A stretch of 64,000 nt of DNA from Mesorhizobium sp. M4B.F.Ca.ET.203.01.1.1. GTDB taxonomy: Bacteria; Pseudomonadota; Alphaproteobacteria; Rhizobiales; Rhizobiaceae. The position numbers and the translations under genes are program-made. Positions 55,339 to 63,835 of the stretch are shown piece by piece; position 1 is the stretch's first letter; the number at the start of each line of letters is the position of its first letter. Where the stretch lies: NCBI RefSeq assembly GCF_004791025.1, contig NZ_SRUO01000012.1, positions 124,001 to 188,000 of the forward strand, in the 5' to 3' direction. The notes beneath the pieces are model-generated. The model was given only the letters and a program-made list of their open reading frames with translations, was not told the DNA's origin and made no database searches.

Positions 55339-56328
55339 CTATTTGCCCATCAGCTGCTTGGCGTTCTCCGCCGTGATCGCCGTCGTCTCCACCGTCACCG
55401 TCGGCTCCACCGCGGTCGCGCAGTCGAGCAGGATCTTCTTCGACATCTCGATCGCTTCCTTGGCGCCGGTCGGATAGGTGAAGGTCGCCGCCCAGTCGCC
55501 CTTGGCGACGGCCTCGATGCCGCCGGCCGGGCCGGGCAGGCCGTCGGTGCCGATGATCTTGACGTCCTTGCCGGCGCCCTTGGCAGCCAGCAGCGCGCCC
55601 GCCGCCATCATGTCGTTCGAGGCGTAGAGCACCTTGATGTCGGGATGCGCCTGCAGCATGGCGGCAAAGGCGGTCTGGGCTTTATCCGGAACCCAGTCGG
55701 CGGCCTGCTCGGCGACGACCTGGATTTTGGCGTTCTCCTTCACGCCGTCCTTGAAGCCGTTGAGGCGCTCCACCGCCGGCGTCGAGCTCGGCAGGCCTTC
55801 CAGCACCGCCGTCTCGCCGCCGTCGGGCAGCAGCGTCTTTGCCGTGTACTTCCCGGCCTCGAGCGCGATCTTGTAATTGTCGCCGCCGATGAAGGCGGTG
55901 TAGTCCTTGCCGGGATCGCCGACCGTCTTGCGGTCGAGCTCGATCACCGGAATGCCGGCATCCATGGCGCGCTTGACGGCCGGCGTCAGAGGGGCGGCCT
56001 CGAAGGGCGAGATCAGCAGGAGATCGACCTTCTGAGTGATGAAGTTGTCGACCTGCGACGTCTGCGTGTTGACGTTGCCGGCGCCGTCGGCGATCTGCAG
56101 CGTGAACTGCGGAACGTCCTTGGCCGCGGCCGTCAGCTCGTCATTGACGTGCTGGCGATAGGGCTCGGCGTTGTTGGCCTGCGAAAAGCCGATGACGAAC
56201 TGGCCGTCCTTGGCGCAGGCCTTGACCATCGGGGCGGCGGCCTGGGCGGTGCTGGCGATGCACAGGCCTGCGCCTGCCAGAAGCGCGGCCTTGAGGGCAC
56301 GCTTCGATCCTCTCAGTGTGGTTTTCAT
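55339..56328 (-). CDS. CUT2 (ribose-type) sugar ABC transporter substrate-binding protein
   Basis: 329 residues with a signal peptide (ALKAALLAGAGLCIASTAQA). The mature part is a type-I periplasmic-binding fold: GQFVIGFSQANNAEPYRQHV, ITQKVDLLLISPFEAAPLTP, AMDAGIPVIELDRKTVGDPG, YTAFIGGDNYKIALEAGKYT, VLYASNDMMAAGALLAAKGA, IIGTDGLPGPAGGIEAVAKG. GGAGGAGAG precedes ATG 56328. It is the last gene of the LacI-controlled operon; the ligand is probably a monosaccharide, not identifiable. Confidence 0.93.
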   Translation of the reverse strand: MKTTLRGSKRALKAALLAGAGLCIASTAQAAAPMVKACAKDGQFVIGFSQANNAEPYRQHVNDELTAAAKDVPQFTLQIADGAGNVNTQTSQVDNFITQKVDLLLISPFEAAPLTPAVKRAMDAGIPVIELDRKTVGDPGKDYTAFIGGDNYKIALEAGKYTAKTLLPDGGETAVLEGLPSSTPAVERLNGFKDGVKENAKIQVVAEQAADWVPDKAQTAFAAMLQAHPDIKVLYASNDMMAAGALLAAKGAGKDVKIIGTDGLPGPAGGIEAVAKGDWAATFTYPTGAKEAIEMSKKILLDCATAVEPTVTVETTAITAENAKQLMGK

Positions 56329-56406
56329 GCTCACTCTCCTCCTCGTCTGGCCGGGGGCGGACAGACCTTTGGTTTCAGTCTCGGGGGTATGCTTGCCGCC
56401 GGCCTC

Positions 56407-57480
56407 CTACCTGCCCAATCCCTCGCGGCGGCGAACGAGGGATTGGAGCACTGCCGCCAGCACGATGATCGCGGCGGTCGCGAGCAGCTGCGTGGCTGGG
56501 GTGATGTTGTTGAGCTGAAGGATGTTGGCGAGCGCACCGAGCATGATGGTGCCGGCGACGGTGCCGACCATCGAGCCGGCGCCGCCGAACAGGCTGGTGC
56601 CGCCGATGACGACGGCGGCGATCGCCGTCAACTCGTAGCCCATGCCGTCATTGGCGCTGCCGAAATTGAACTGGCCGGCATGCACGATACCGGCAAGTGC
56701 TGAGGCAAAGCCAGTGATGGCGTAGACCGAGATCTTCACCATCGACACCGGCACGCCGGAAATGCGCGCGGCGCGCTCGTTGCCGCCGACGGCAAAGACG
56801 TAACGGCCGAAACGCGTGGTGTTGAGCACCACCGTGGCGATCGCGGCAAAGGCGATGAAGACGATGGTTGCCACCGGCACTGTGTTGTCGAACAGCCGCT
56901 CGCCCAGCACCGCGAACACCGGCGGCGCCAGGCCCGGGCCCTCGCCATAGGAGATGTTGATGTACTGGTTGCCGGAAACGATGAGCGCAAGGCCCCGCGC
57001 CGCCTGCAGGCCGGCGAGCGTGACGATGAACGGTTCCAACCGGAAGCGGGTGGAGATCGTGCCCTGGACGATGCCGAAGGCGATGCCCATGGCGAGCACG
57101 GCCAGAATGGTCGGGATCAGTCCGAAGCCGCCGGAGATCATCATCGTTGCGGTCACCACGGCGGACAGGCCGAGCACCGCGCCGACCGAGAGATCGATGC
57201 CGGCGGTGATGATGACGAAGGTCATGCCGATGGCGATGATGCCGGTCTCGGACACGGCGCGCACGATGTTGGCGATGTTGTCGGGGTTGAGGAACAGGAT
57301 CTCGCCGTGTCGCCGGGGCGAGAAGATGACGCCGCCGATCGCCACCAGCACGAGCCCGATCAGGCTCTGGAAGCGCACGATGATCGCCAGCGGGTCGACG
57401 CGCCTCGCCGCCGGAGCAGCGGGTACCGAAGGGCTTGAAGCTGCCGGGCTGGCAGCCACCGAAATCTTCTGGTCCGACAT
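56407..57480 (-). CDS. CUT2 sugar ABC transporter permease (RbsC-like)
   Basis: 357 residues with about nine membrane helices: IIVRFQSLIGLVLVAIGGVI, SETGIIAIGMTFVIITAGID, LSVGAVLGLSAVVTATMMIS, IAFAAIATVVLNTTRFGRYV and the permease motif FAVGGNERAARISGVPVSMV with LTAIAAVVIGGTSLFGGAGS. The SxGAxxxL of GIDLSVGAVLGLS is the CUT2 mark. Its ATG overlaps the ATPase stop by 1 nt (TGATG). Confidence 0.95.
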   Translation of the reverse strand: MSDQKISVAASPAASSPSVPAAPAARRVDPLAIIVRFQSLIGLVLVAIGGVIFSPRRHGEILFLNPDNIANIVRAVSETGIIAIGMTFVIITAGIDLSVGAVLGLSAVVTATMMISGGFGLIPTILAVLAMGIAFGIVQGTISTRFRLEPFIVTLAGLQAARGLALIVSGNQYINISYGEGPGLAPPVFAVLGERLFDNTVPVATIVFIAFAAIATVVLNTTRFGRYVFAVGGNERAARISGVPVSMVKISVYAITGFASALAGIVHAGQFNFGSANDGMGYELTAIAAVVIGGTSLFGGAGSMVGTVAGTIMLGALANILQLNNITPATQLLATAAIIVLAAVLQSLVRRREGLGR

Positions 57481-58997
57481 CAGGCCTCCCTGCCGTTTGC
57501 CGCGGCAAGCACGGTGTGCTCGTCGACGCCGCCAATGAATTCCGCCACGTTGCGCCCCTGGCGCAGCACCACGATCCGGTCGCAGAGCCCGATCAGCTCC
57601 GGCATCTCGCTGGAGGCGACCAGTATGCCGAGCCCCTGCGCCGCGAGGGCTCTCAGCCGCGCATAGATTTCGCCCTTGGCGCCGACATCGACGCCGCGGG
57701 TCGGCTCGTCGAGAAGCAGCAGACGCGGGTTTCCGAGAATTTCCTTGGCCAGCACCACCTTCTGCTGGTTGCCGCCCGACAGCGCGCCGACCGATATGTC
57801 CGGGTTCCTCGGCCGGATGTCGAACTGGCCGAACGACTGCTTCACGGCGTCGGCCTGGCGGCGCGGCGACATCAGGCCGGCCGGCGAGATGCGGCGGATC
57901 ACCGACATGACGAGGTTGAGGCCGACGGCCATCCGCAGCATCAGGCCGCTGCCGCGCCGGTCGTCGGTGACGAAGGCGATGCCGGCCTTGCGCGCCGCGT
58001 CGATGGAGTCGAGTTTCACGGGCCTGCCGTCGACTGCGACCTCGCCCTGCCAGCGGCCGGCGAGCCCGGTGCCGTAGAGCGCGGACAGCAGTTCGGTGCG
58101 CCCTGCTCCCATGATGCCGGCCAGGCCGACGATCTCGCCCTCCTTCACCTCGAGCGAAATGCCGCTCGGCGGCTGCCAGCCGGCGCTTTCGCGGGCGAGC
58201 CTGAAGCTGGCATCCTTGAGGCTGAGCAGCGTCTTGCCGGCGCTTCTGGCGCGCGCCGGGTAGAGTTCATCCAGCGAGCGGCCGACCAGAAGTCGAACCA
58301 GTTCGGCCTGCGGCGCGTGCGGCTCGGTGACGCCGGCGACGCGGCCGTCGCGCATCACCGTCACGCGGTCGGCGATCTCAGGCACTTCCTCCAGCCGGTG
58401 CGAAATGTAGACGATGCCGACGCCGGTAGCGGCGAGCTTGCGCATGATGTCGAACAGGCGCTCGACCTCTCCGACGGTGAGCGCGGCCGTCGGCTCGTCC
58501 ATGATCAGCACGCGCGAGGCATAGGACAGCGCCTTGACGATCGCCACCACCTGGCGCTGGCCGATGGAGAGGTCGGCGACGAGGCGCGCGGGGTCGATGG
58601 CGAGTTCGATCGCCTCAAGCCGCCGCTTCGCCTCGCGGCGCATCGCGGGCACGTCGAGCAGGCCGCCCGGTCGCATCAATTCGCGGCCGAGGAAGAGGTT
58701 CGCCGCGACATCGAGCGAGGGCACCAGGTCGAGTTCCTGGAAGATTGTGGCGATGCCGGCTGCCTGCGCCTCGCGCGGGTTGTTGAAGGTGACCGGCTTG
58801 CCGTCGATCTGGATTTCGCCCTCGTCCGGCGTGTAGACCCCAGAGAGAAGGTTCATCAGCGTCGACTTGCCGGCGCCGTTCTCGCCAAGCAGCGCGTGAA
58901 TCTCGCCGGGCTTGAGGTCGAAGTCGACGCCGCGCAGCGCCTGCACGCCGCCGAAGCGTTTCACCGCACCGGTGACCGAAAGCAGCGGCGCGCTCAT
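57480..58997 (-). CDS. CUT2 sugar ABC transporter ATP-binding protein (RbsA-like, two ATPase domains)
   Basis: 505 residues. First ABC domain: Walker A LLGENGAGKSTLMNLLSGVY (residues about 36-55), signature LSIGQRQVVAIVKALS and Walker B VLIMDEPTAALTVGE. Second domain (about 260-505): GLAGIMGAGRTELLSALYGT in place of a standard Walker A, signature GALSGGNQQKVVLAKEIL and LLLLDEPTRGVDVGAKGEIY. This asymmetric arrangement is typical of RbsA/MglA/XylG. ATGA overlap with the upstream lacI gene and TGATG with the permease gene show a single coupled operon. Confidence 0.95.
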   Translation of the reverse strand: MSAPLLSVTGAVKRFGGVQALRGVDFDLKPGEIHALLGENGAGKSTLMNLLSGVYTPDEGEIQIDGKPVTFNNPREAQAAGIATIFQELDLVPSLDVAANLFLGRELMRPGGLLDVPAMRREAKRRLEAIELAIDPARLVADLSIGQRQVVAIVKALSYASRVLIMDEPTAALTVGEVERLFDIMRKLAATGVGIVYISHRLEEVPEIADRVTVMRDGRVAGVTEPHAPQAELVRLLVGRSLDELYPARARSAGKTLLSLKDASFRLARESAGWQPPSGISLEVKEGEIVGLAGIMGAGRTELLSALYGTGLAGRWQGEVAVDGRPVKLDSIDAARKAGIAFVTDDRRGSGLMLRMAVGLNLVMSVIRRISPAGLMSPRRQADAVKQSFGQFDIRPRNPDISVGALSGGNQQKVVLAKEILGNPRLLLLDEPTRGVDVGAKGEIYARLRALAAQGLGILVASSEMPELIGLCDRIVVLRQGRNVAEFIGGVDEHTVLAAANGREA

Positions 58998-59992
58998 CTC
59001 GGCCTCGCGCAGGACTGGCGTGCCTGCAGCCTTGCCTGCAGCCGCACGGCACGCGGCGCTGCGTGGCTGGAGGCGATGCGCTCGCTGAGCAGCGCCGCCG
59101 CCTGGTGCCCGATCTCGGTGCAGGGCTGTTCGACCAGCGTCAGGCGCGGCTCGAAGCAGTCGGCCCATTCGAAATCGTCGAAGCCGACCAGCGACAGGTC
59201 GCCGGGAATCGAAAGACCCTTCTCGCGGATGGCGCGGACTGCCCCGATCGTCGTCATGTTGTTGCCGGTGACCAATGCGGTGGGCGGCGTCGGCAAGGCC
59301 AGGATCGCATGCGTCGATGCCGTGGCGCTCGCCGTGTCGACATTCTCCGGCGAGACATAGCGCGGCAGGCATTCAAGTCCATTGGCGGCGAGCGATGCGC
59401 GAAACGCCTCGATGCGCTCGCGCGTGGTGGCCAGCCCCGGCTGGCCGGCAATATAGCCGATGCGCTTGTGGCCGAAGGACACGACATGGTCGATGAGGGC
59501 TTGCATCGCCGTGTCGTTCTCGACACCGATCTGGTCGAAGCGGTCGTCGGCGAAGCGGTCGATCAAAACGCAGGGCAGCTTCTTTTCGGCGAGATAGTCG
59601 ATGGCGCGCTCGGGCGAGCCAGACGGCGCCAGGATGACGCCGTCGACGCGGCGCTGGTGGAAGGCGCGCACCACCTGAAGCTCGCGGTTCGGATCTTCCT
59701 GCGTGTCGGAGAGGAACACCATCAGGCCGAGCCGGGCGCATTCGGCCTCGACCGCGCAGATGATGTCGGTGAAGTAAGGATTGGAAATCGCCGAGATGGC
59801 GAGCCCGACGCTGCGGGTCGAGGCGACCTTCAGCGAGCGCGCCAGTTCGTTGGGCTGATAGCCCATGGCGGCGATGGCCTCGTTGATCAGTCTCGCCTTC
59901 TCGGGCGAAACAAAGCGGGTGCCGTTGACAACGTGCGAGACGGTCGACACCGAGACGCCGGCGCGGCGCGCGACCTCAGCCATTGTCGGCAT
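58994..59992 (-). CDS. LacI-family transcriptional regulator
   Basis: 332 residues. HTH TMAEVARRAGVSVSTVSHVV (residues about 3-22) and NGTRFVSPEKARLINEAIAA with hinge YQPNELARSLKVASTRSVGL. The effector domain has PYFTDIICAVEAECARLGLM, VLIDRFADDRFDQIGVENDT, GHKRIGYIAGQPGLATTRER and ALVTGNNMTTIGAVRAIREK. It probably represses the ABC operon that follows by ATGA overlap, through the CGAAACGTTTGCG-like site upstream. The inducer sugar is unknown. Confidence 0.95.
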   Translation of the reverse strand: MPTMAEVARRAGVSVSTVSHVVNGTRFVSPEKARLINEAIAAMGYQPNELARSLKVASTRSVGLAISAISNPYFTDIICAVEAECARLGLMVFLSDTQEDPNRELQVVRAFHQRRVDGVILAPSGSPERAIDYLAEKKLPCVLIDRFADDRFDQIGVENDTAMQALIDHVVSFGHKRIGYIAGQPGLATTRERIEAFRASLAANGLECLPRYVSPENVDTASATASTHAILALPTPPTALVTGNNMTTIGAVRAIREKGLSIPGDLSLVGFDDFEWADCFEPRLTLVEQPCTEIGHQAAALLSERIASSHAAPRAVRLQARLQARQSCARPR

Positions 59993-60082
59993 GACGGCTC
60001 GTGTGGAGTGCCCGCAAGCGCTCCTCCCTTGATTGCGTTTCCCGACCGCTCTTCGGCGGATTTATGGAAACCATAGAGCCAT

Positions 60083-60096
60083 CGAAACGTTTGCGC
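60083..60096. promoter_or_regulatory. LacI/PurR-type operator upstream of the sugar operon
   Basis: CGAAACGTTTGCGC contains the AAACGTTT palindrome (60085-60092) with the C-G centre typical of LacI-family sites. A second palindrome AATCGATT lies at 60097-60104. They are 91-112 bp before the lacI-like start. Confidence 0.6.
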
Positions 60097-60152
60097 AATC
60101 GATTCGATAAAAGCTCGCGACAAATTTTTGTCGCGGGCTGAAAACTTGGAAA

Positions 60153-61379
60153 TCAGGTGGTGAAAGCCAACCAGGCCGTGCAGGCGGCAAGCGTGACCAG
60201 CGTCAGCGGCAAGCCGACCTTGAAGAAGGCGGAGAAGGAAAGCTCCTTGCCCGCCGCCTTGGCCTGCTCGGCGACGATCAGGTTGGCGACAGAGCCGAGC
60301 AGCGTGAAATTGCCGGCCAGCGTCGAGCTCATCGCGACCACCAGCCAGGCGCGCTCGGGGTTTTCAAGCCCGGGGACAAAGGGCCTCAACGCCAGCACCG
60401 CCGGCACGTTGCTCATGATGTTGGAGAGCACGGCGGTGAAGCCGGAGAGCCGCCAGACATCGTCGAGTCCGATGTTTTTCGCCCAGGCGATCATCTCGGG
60501 TGTCAGCAGCGTCTTTTCGGCGCCGGCCACGACCACGAACAGGCCGGCGAACATGAACAGCAGCGGGCCGTCGATCTCCCGGTAGATGCGGTGCGGCTTG
60601 ATCGCGCGGGTGACGAGCAGGAAGGCGCCGGCAATCAGCGCCGCCTTGGCAACCGCAACGCCGGCGAAGAACGCAACCGCCAGCATGACGCAGACGATAA
60701 CCGCCTTCAGCACCTGACCCGGCAGCATGCGGCCGCGATAGACTTCGGGACTGAGGTCCACGGTGCGGGCGAATTCGGCGCGGTAGGCGATGCGCAAGAT
60801 GACGATGACGGCGAGAAGGCCGAACAGCGCCACCGGCGCGAGAGCGGCCGAAAAGGCAGGATAGGAAATGCCGGACAGCGCGCCGATCACCATGTTCTGC
60901 GGGTTGCCGGTGATGGTGGCGACACTGCCGCAATTGGAAGCCGTGCAGGTGGCGATCAGATACGGAACCGGGTTGCGGTTGATGACGCGCGTGACATGGA
61001 CGACGATCGGCGCCATCACCAGGCAGATTGCGTCATTGACCAGGAAGGCCGAGAGCACGCCTGTCAGCAGCGTCACCATGACCAGGAGCATGAACGGCGC
61101 GTGCGCATGCTCGATGGCAAAGCCGCCGAGCGCGCGGAAGGCGCCCGAAACCTTCAGATGCGCGACCACGATCATCATGCCGAGCAGCAGCGTGATCGTA
61201 TCGAAGTTGATGGCGCGGTAGGCATCCTCCATGCTGATCGCGCCGACGGCGATCATGGCTGCGCCACCGAGCAGCGCAATGCCGGCGCGATCGAGGCGCA
61301 GGCCCGGAAAGCGGCCAACGGCGACACCGGCATAGGTCAGGATGAGGATCAAAAGTGCCGCCGCGCCAGTCCATGTCAT
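60153..61379 (-). CDS. ArsB/NhaD/SLC13-type anion or proton-coupled permease
   Basis: 408 residues, about ten to eleven membrane helices. MAIVGAISMEDAYRAINFDT-like region, FDTITLLLGMMIVVAHLKVS, LLTGVLSAFLVNDAICLVMA, CTASNCGSVATITGNPQNMV (an SNxxxx hairpin typical of ion-transporter family ArsB/NhaD/DASS), and AVLSNIMSNVPAVLALRPFV with SSTLAGNFTLLGSVANLIVA as the second inverted hairpin. Substrate may be arsenite, Na+/H+ or a dicarboxylate; not identifiable. It precedes the LacI region and is transcribed on the same strand, so it could be read through into it, although the lacI operators intervene. No ribosome site issue; ATG 61379. Confidence 0.85.
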   Translation of the reverse strand: MTWTGAAALLILILTYAGVAVGRFPGLRLDRAGIALLGGAAMIAVGAISMEDAYRAINFDTITLLLGMMIVVAHLKVSGAFRALGGFAIEHAHAPFMLLVMVTLLTGVLSAFLVNDAICLVMAPIVVHVTRVINRNPVPYLIATCTASNCGSVATITGNPQNMVIGALSGISYPAFSAALAPVALFGLLAVIVILRIAYRAEFARTVDLSPEVYRGRMLPGQVLKAVIVCVMLAVAFFAGVAVAKAALIAGAFLLVTRAIKPHRIYREIDGPLLFMFAGLFVVVAGAEKTLLTPEMIAWAKNIGLDDVWRLSGFTAVLSNIMSNVPAVLALRPFVPGLENPERAWLVVAMSSTLAGNFTLLGSVANLIVAEQAKAAGKELSFSAFFKVGLPLTLVTLAACTAWLAFTT

Positions 61380-61564
61380 TGGCAGAAGTTCCGTCCGAAC
61401 TCGCCGCTCCCCGGCAGATTCTGCCCGGCGGCATTCTTCGCTCCACCTTTAGCAAGCGGGCGGCAAAGCGAAAGCGGTGGAAGCGGTTGTGCGGTTGAAA
61501 CTTTTCGTGCGACCCGACGATAAGGCCGCGGCGTCCGAACAAGACAGGCGGGTTTGCTCAGTGG

Positions 61565-61810
61565 CTAGTCTGCAACCGGCTTGCCCTCGGCGCTATCGTT
61601 GCGTTCCGGCTCCAGAATTCCAAACTCCTGCGATTTCAGCCCCTGCTCGGCCTTGAGGAACCCTTCCGCGGCAAGGCCGCGCCGTAGCAGTTCCCGCACG
61701 GCCGCCGACCGGCTCGGCATACGCTTTTCGAAGCGCCAGTTTTCCAGTGCAGCCAATTCGTCAGCCGTCAGCATGATCTGGAGCCGTTCAGGTCGTTCCA
61801 GTTCGCCCAT
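61565..61810 (-). CDS. ribbon-helix-helix (CopG/Arc-like) DNA-binding protein
   Basis: 81 residues. ERPERLQIMLTADELAALEN (residues about 5-24, beta strand plus helix) and WRFEKRMPSRSAAVRELLRR (helix-turn-helix of the RHH fold) resemble small RHH repressors. The tail is an acidic linker. GGAGG precedes ATG 61810; the in-frame ATG at 61885 would overlap the probable operator. No partner toxin gene is adjacent. It may repress itself at the inverted repeat 61842-61862. Confidence 0.82.
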   Translation of the reverse strand: MGELERPERLQIMLTADELAALENWRFEKRMPSRSAAVRELLRRGLAAEGFLKAEQGLKSQEFGILEPERNDSAEGKPVAD

Positions 61811-61841
61811 TTGTGCCTCCGCCAAGACCAAAATGCAGTGA

Positions 61842-61862
61842 GTTAGTATCTGGCTCACTAAC
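61842..61862. promoter_or_regulatory. GTTAGT-N9-ACTAAC inverted repeat upstream of the RHH gene
   Basis: GTTAGT (61842-61847) and ACTAAC (61857-61862), 32-52 bp before the RHH start. Related ACTAACTAATT sequence recurs around 61970-61980. RHH repressors often bind such short dyads and autoregulate. Confidence 0.5.
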
Positions 61863-62002
61863 AGTAAAATTAGGATTTGACGCACATCCCGTCAAGGGTG
61901 AGCGATGGGTGATCGGCGCAAAGGCCCAACGATGAGGACAAGGCATCGACCAAGCAATCAACAGACTATACTAACTAATTGATTTTATTTCAATATTTTT
62001 GA

Positions 62003-62024
62003 CATTGCGCTTGCTATCGCAATG
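62003..62024. promoter_or_regulatory. CATTGCG-N8-CGCAATG dyad with a TTGACA box
   Basis: CATTGCG (62003-62009) and CGCAATG (62018-62024) form a perfect dyad, with TTGACA at 61999-62004 overlapping its left arm, 55 bp before the small gene at 62079. Likely a regulated promoter. Confidence 0.45.
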
Positions 62025-62078
62025 TGTCGGGCGCATGCTCGAAAATGAGGGAAAACGCCTCACCGGAAGGCAACTGCC

Positions 62079-62333
62079 ATGCGCGACAGCTATTCAAGCC
62101 AATTGCGAGAAGACCTCAACTCCCTGGTCCTGGCCGCGATCCATTCCACGGGCGTGGTCAATGTCGCTGTCGTGGCTGAGCGTGTGCGTCTGCGAAACCT
62201 CGACGAAAACGTCGCGCGCGAAGACCTCGAATATATGGTCGTGCAAATAGCCGAAACGTATGGGGCAGCCATGGAGTTCGACTGCGCGCTTGTCGCCGAG
62301 ATGGCCGAGCGCGCCTGTTCGGCGACGCAGTAA
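62079..62333 (+). CDS. small hypothetical protein
   Basis: 84 residues, mostly helical: QLREDLNSLVLAAIHSTGVV, NVAVVAERVRLRNLDENVAR, EDLEYMVVQIAETYGAAMEF. CGGAAGG precedes the ATG. It resembles small conserved rhizobial proteins of unknown role, but I do not recognise a named family. It is convergent with the kinase gene, 39 bp apart. Confidence 0.6.
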   Translation: MRDSYSSQLREDLNSLVLAAIHSTGVVNVAVVAERVRLRNLDENVAREDLEYMVVQIAETYGAAMEFDCALVAEMAERACSATQ

Positions 62334-62372
62334 GGAGAGGATGTCAGCGCGAAGTTTCGGCCGGTCGCGCCG

Positions 62373-63767
62373 TCAATCCATCTCGTCAAGAGAGTTTTTC
62401 ACGTATCGCAACGGCGCTTCGAGCTTCCAGCTTACACCGTGCTCGCCGAACTCCAGCTGTCCGGTACCGCCCAGCGCCTGCGGCGCGATCCGTTTCAGTA
62501 CAACCGATCCGAATCCGCGACGTATCTCTCCGTCCAAGGGCGGTCCATCGTGCTCGTGCCAGACAAGCCCGAAGGTTTCCTCGCCATTGGCGGCGGTGGT
62601 TATGGCCCATTCGATCTCGACCTGCCCGACCGGGTTAGACAAGACCCCGTACTTTGCCGAATTTGTCGCCAGTTCGTGGAAGGCGATGCCGAGATATTGG
62701 ACGGCGTTCGGCTTGAGCATAATCACCGGCCCCTTTGCCGACAGGCGCGACTGCGCCGCGAAGACCCTTACCTGCGCCTCGACCAGTTCGGCAACCGTCG
62801 CGCCGCGCCACTCGGCATTGACAAGCAGATCGTGCGATTCCGAAAGCGCCAGGATGCGTTCGCGCACCTGTTCCAGAAAGACCTCCGGGCTGCTGGCTTG
62901 TTTGCTCGTCTCGCGGATCATCGAGATGATGACCGAATACTGGTTCTTCACGCGATGATTGACCTCGCGCATGAGCAGGCGGATGCGCCGTTCGCTCTCC
63001 TTATGAGAACTGATGTCGCGCGCGATCTTGGACGCGCCGATGATCCTGCCGATGCCGTCGCGTATCGGCGAGACGGTGAGCGAAACGGGAATGCGCGTGC
63101 CGTCCTTGCGCTGGCGCACCGTCTCGTAGGACGGCACGACCTCGCCGGCGCGAATGCGGGTGATGATCGAGACCTCCTCGTCCAGGTGGTCGGGCGGGAT
63201 GAGGATTGTCACCGGCCGGCCGATCGCCTCCGCCGGCGTGTAGCCGAAGAGGCGCTGCGCCGCGTCGTTCCAGCTGGTGATGATGCCGTTTATGTCCTTT
63301 GAAACGATCGCATCCATCGATGACTCGACAATGGAGGCAAGCCGCGTGCGGGCTTCGTCCGCCATGGTCTGGGTGCGCAGGTCGAGCAAGGTGTTGATTG
63401 CGCCGATCGTGTCACCGGTCTCGTTGCGAAGCAGGACGGGATGTGCGCTGAATGGGATGAGTTCTCCGTTGGGCCGCTCGGCAATCGCCCGCCCCCAGCG
63501 AACGTCCTTTTCTTCGCGCAAGGCAATGGCCATCGGGCATTCGTCGTGCGCCATCTTGCGACCGTCGAGATGACGCAGCTTCCACGATCCGCACCACCGA
63601 TCCTCGTTGAGGACGGGACGATGCCCCCAAAGTTCGGCCGCGGCTTCGTTGAAGAATGTGATGAGGCCCTGCTTGTCGGTGGTGTAGACGGCGACTGGCA
63701 GCGCCTGCAGCAGATCGAAGGCATGGGCGCCCGGGAGCCCGATGCCGCCATGTTCAATCGTATCCAC
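62373..63767 (-). CDS. PAS-PAS HWE-family sensor histidine kinase
   Basis: 464 residues. Two PAS domains: PVAVYTTDKQGLITFFNEAA (residues about 29-48) and SIVESSMDAIVSKDINGIIT (about 145-164) with FGYTPAEAIGRPVTILIPPD. The kinase core begins LLMREVNHRVKNQYSVIISM (phosphorylated His in EVNHRVKN), then GIAFHELATNSAKYGVLSNP (N box) and GTGQLEFGEHGVSWKLEAPL. HWE/HisKA_2 kinases commonly feed the PhyR-EcfG stress pathway. No membrane helix is visible, so it is cytoplasmic. The start is GTG 63767 after AGGGGGT. A GGAAC-N16-CATT sequence lies upstream. Confidence 0.93.
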   Translation of the reverse strand: MDTIEHGGIGLPGAHAFDLLQALPVAVYTTDKQGLITFFNEAAAELWGHRPVLNEDRWCGSWKLRHLDGRKMAHDECPMAIALREEKDVRWGRAIAERPNGELIPFSAHPVLLRNETGDTIGAINTLLDLRTQTMADEARTRLASIVESSMDAIVSKDINGIITSWNDAAQRLFGYTPAEAIGRPVTILIPPDHLDEEVSIITRIRAGEVVPSYETVRQRKDGTRIPVSLTVSPIRDGIGRIIGASKIARDISSHKESERRIRLLMREVNHRVKNQYSVIISMIRETSKQASSPEVFLEQVRERILALSESHDLLVNAEWRGATVAELVEAQVRVFAAQSRLSAKGPVIMLKPNAVQYLGIAFHELATNSAKYGVLSNPVGQVEIEWAITTAANGEETFGLVWHEHDGPPLDGEIRRGFGSVVLKRIAPQALGGTGQLEFGEHGVSWKLEAPLRYVKNSLDEMD

Positions 63768-63810
63768 CGACCCCCTCGCCTTTCGATGCTGGAAAATTAA
63801 CTCGACAAGG

Positions 63811-63835
63811 AATGCGCGTGAGGGATTTCGGTTCC
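63811..63835 (-). promoter_or_regulatory. near-consensus EcfG promoter before the HWE kinase
   Basis: On the minus strand GGAAC (63835-63831), 16-bp spacer, CATT (63814-63811). One mismatch from CGTT. It is 44 bp from the kinase start. The segment from there to the right edge (63836-64000) shows a GGGAACC-N15-GGTTCCC dyad (63942-63970) but no gene. Confidence 0.4.
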
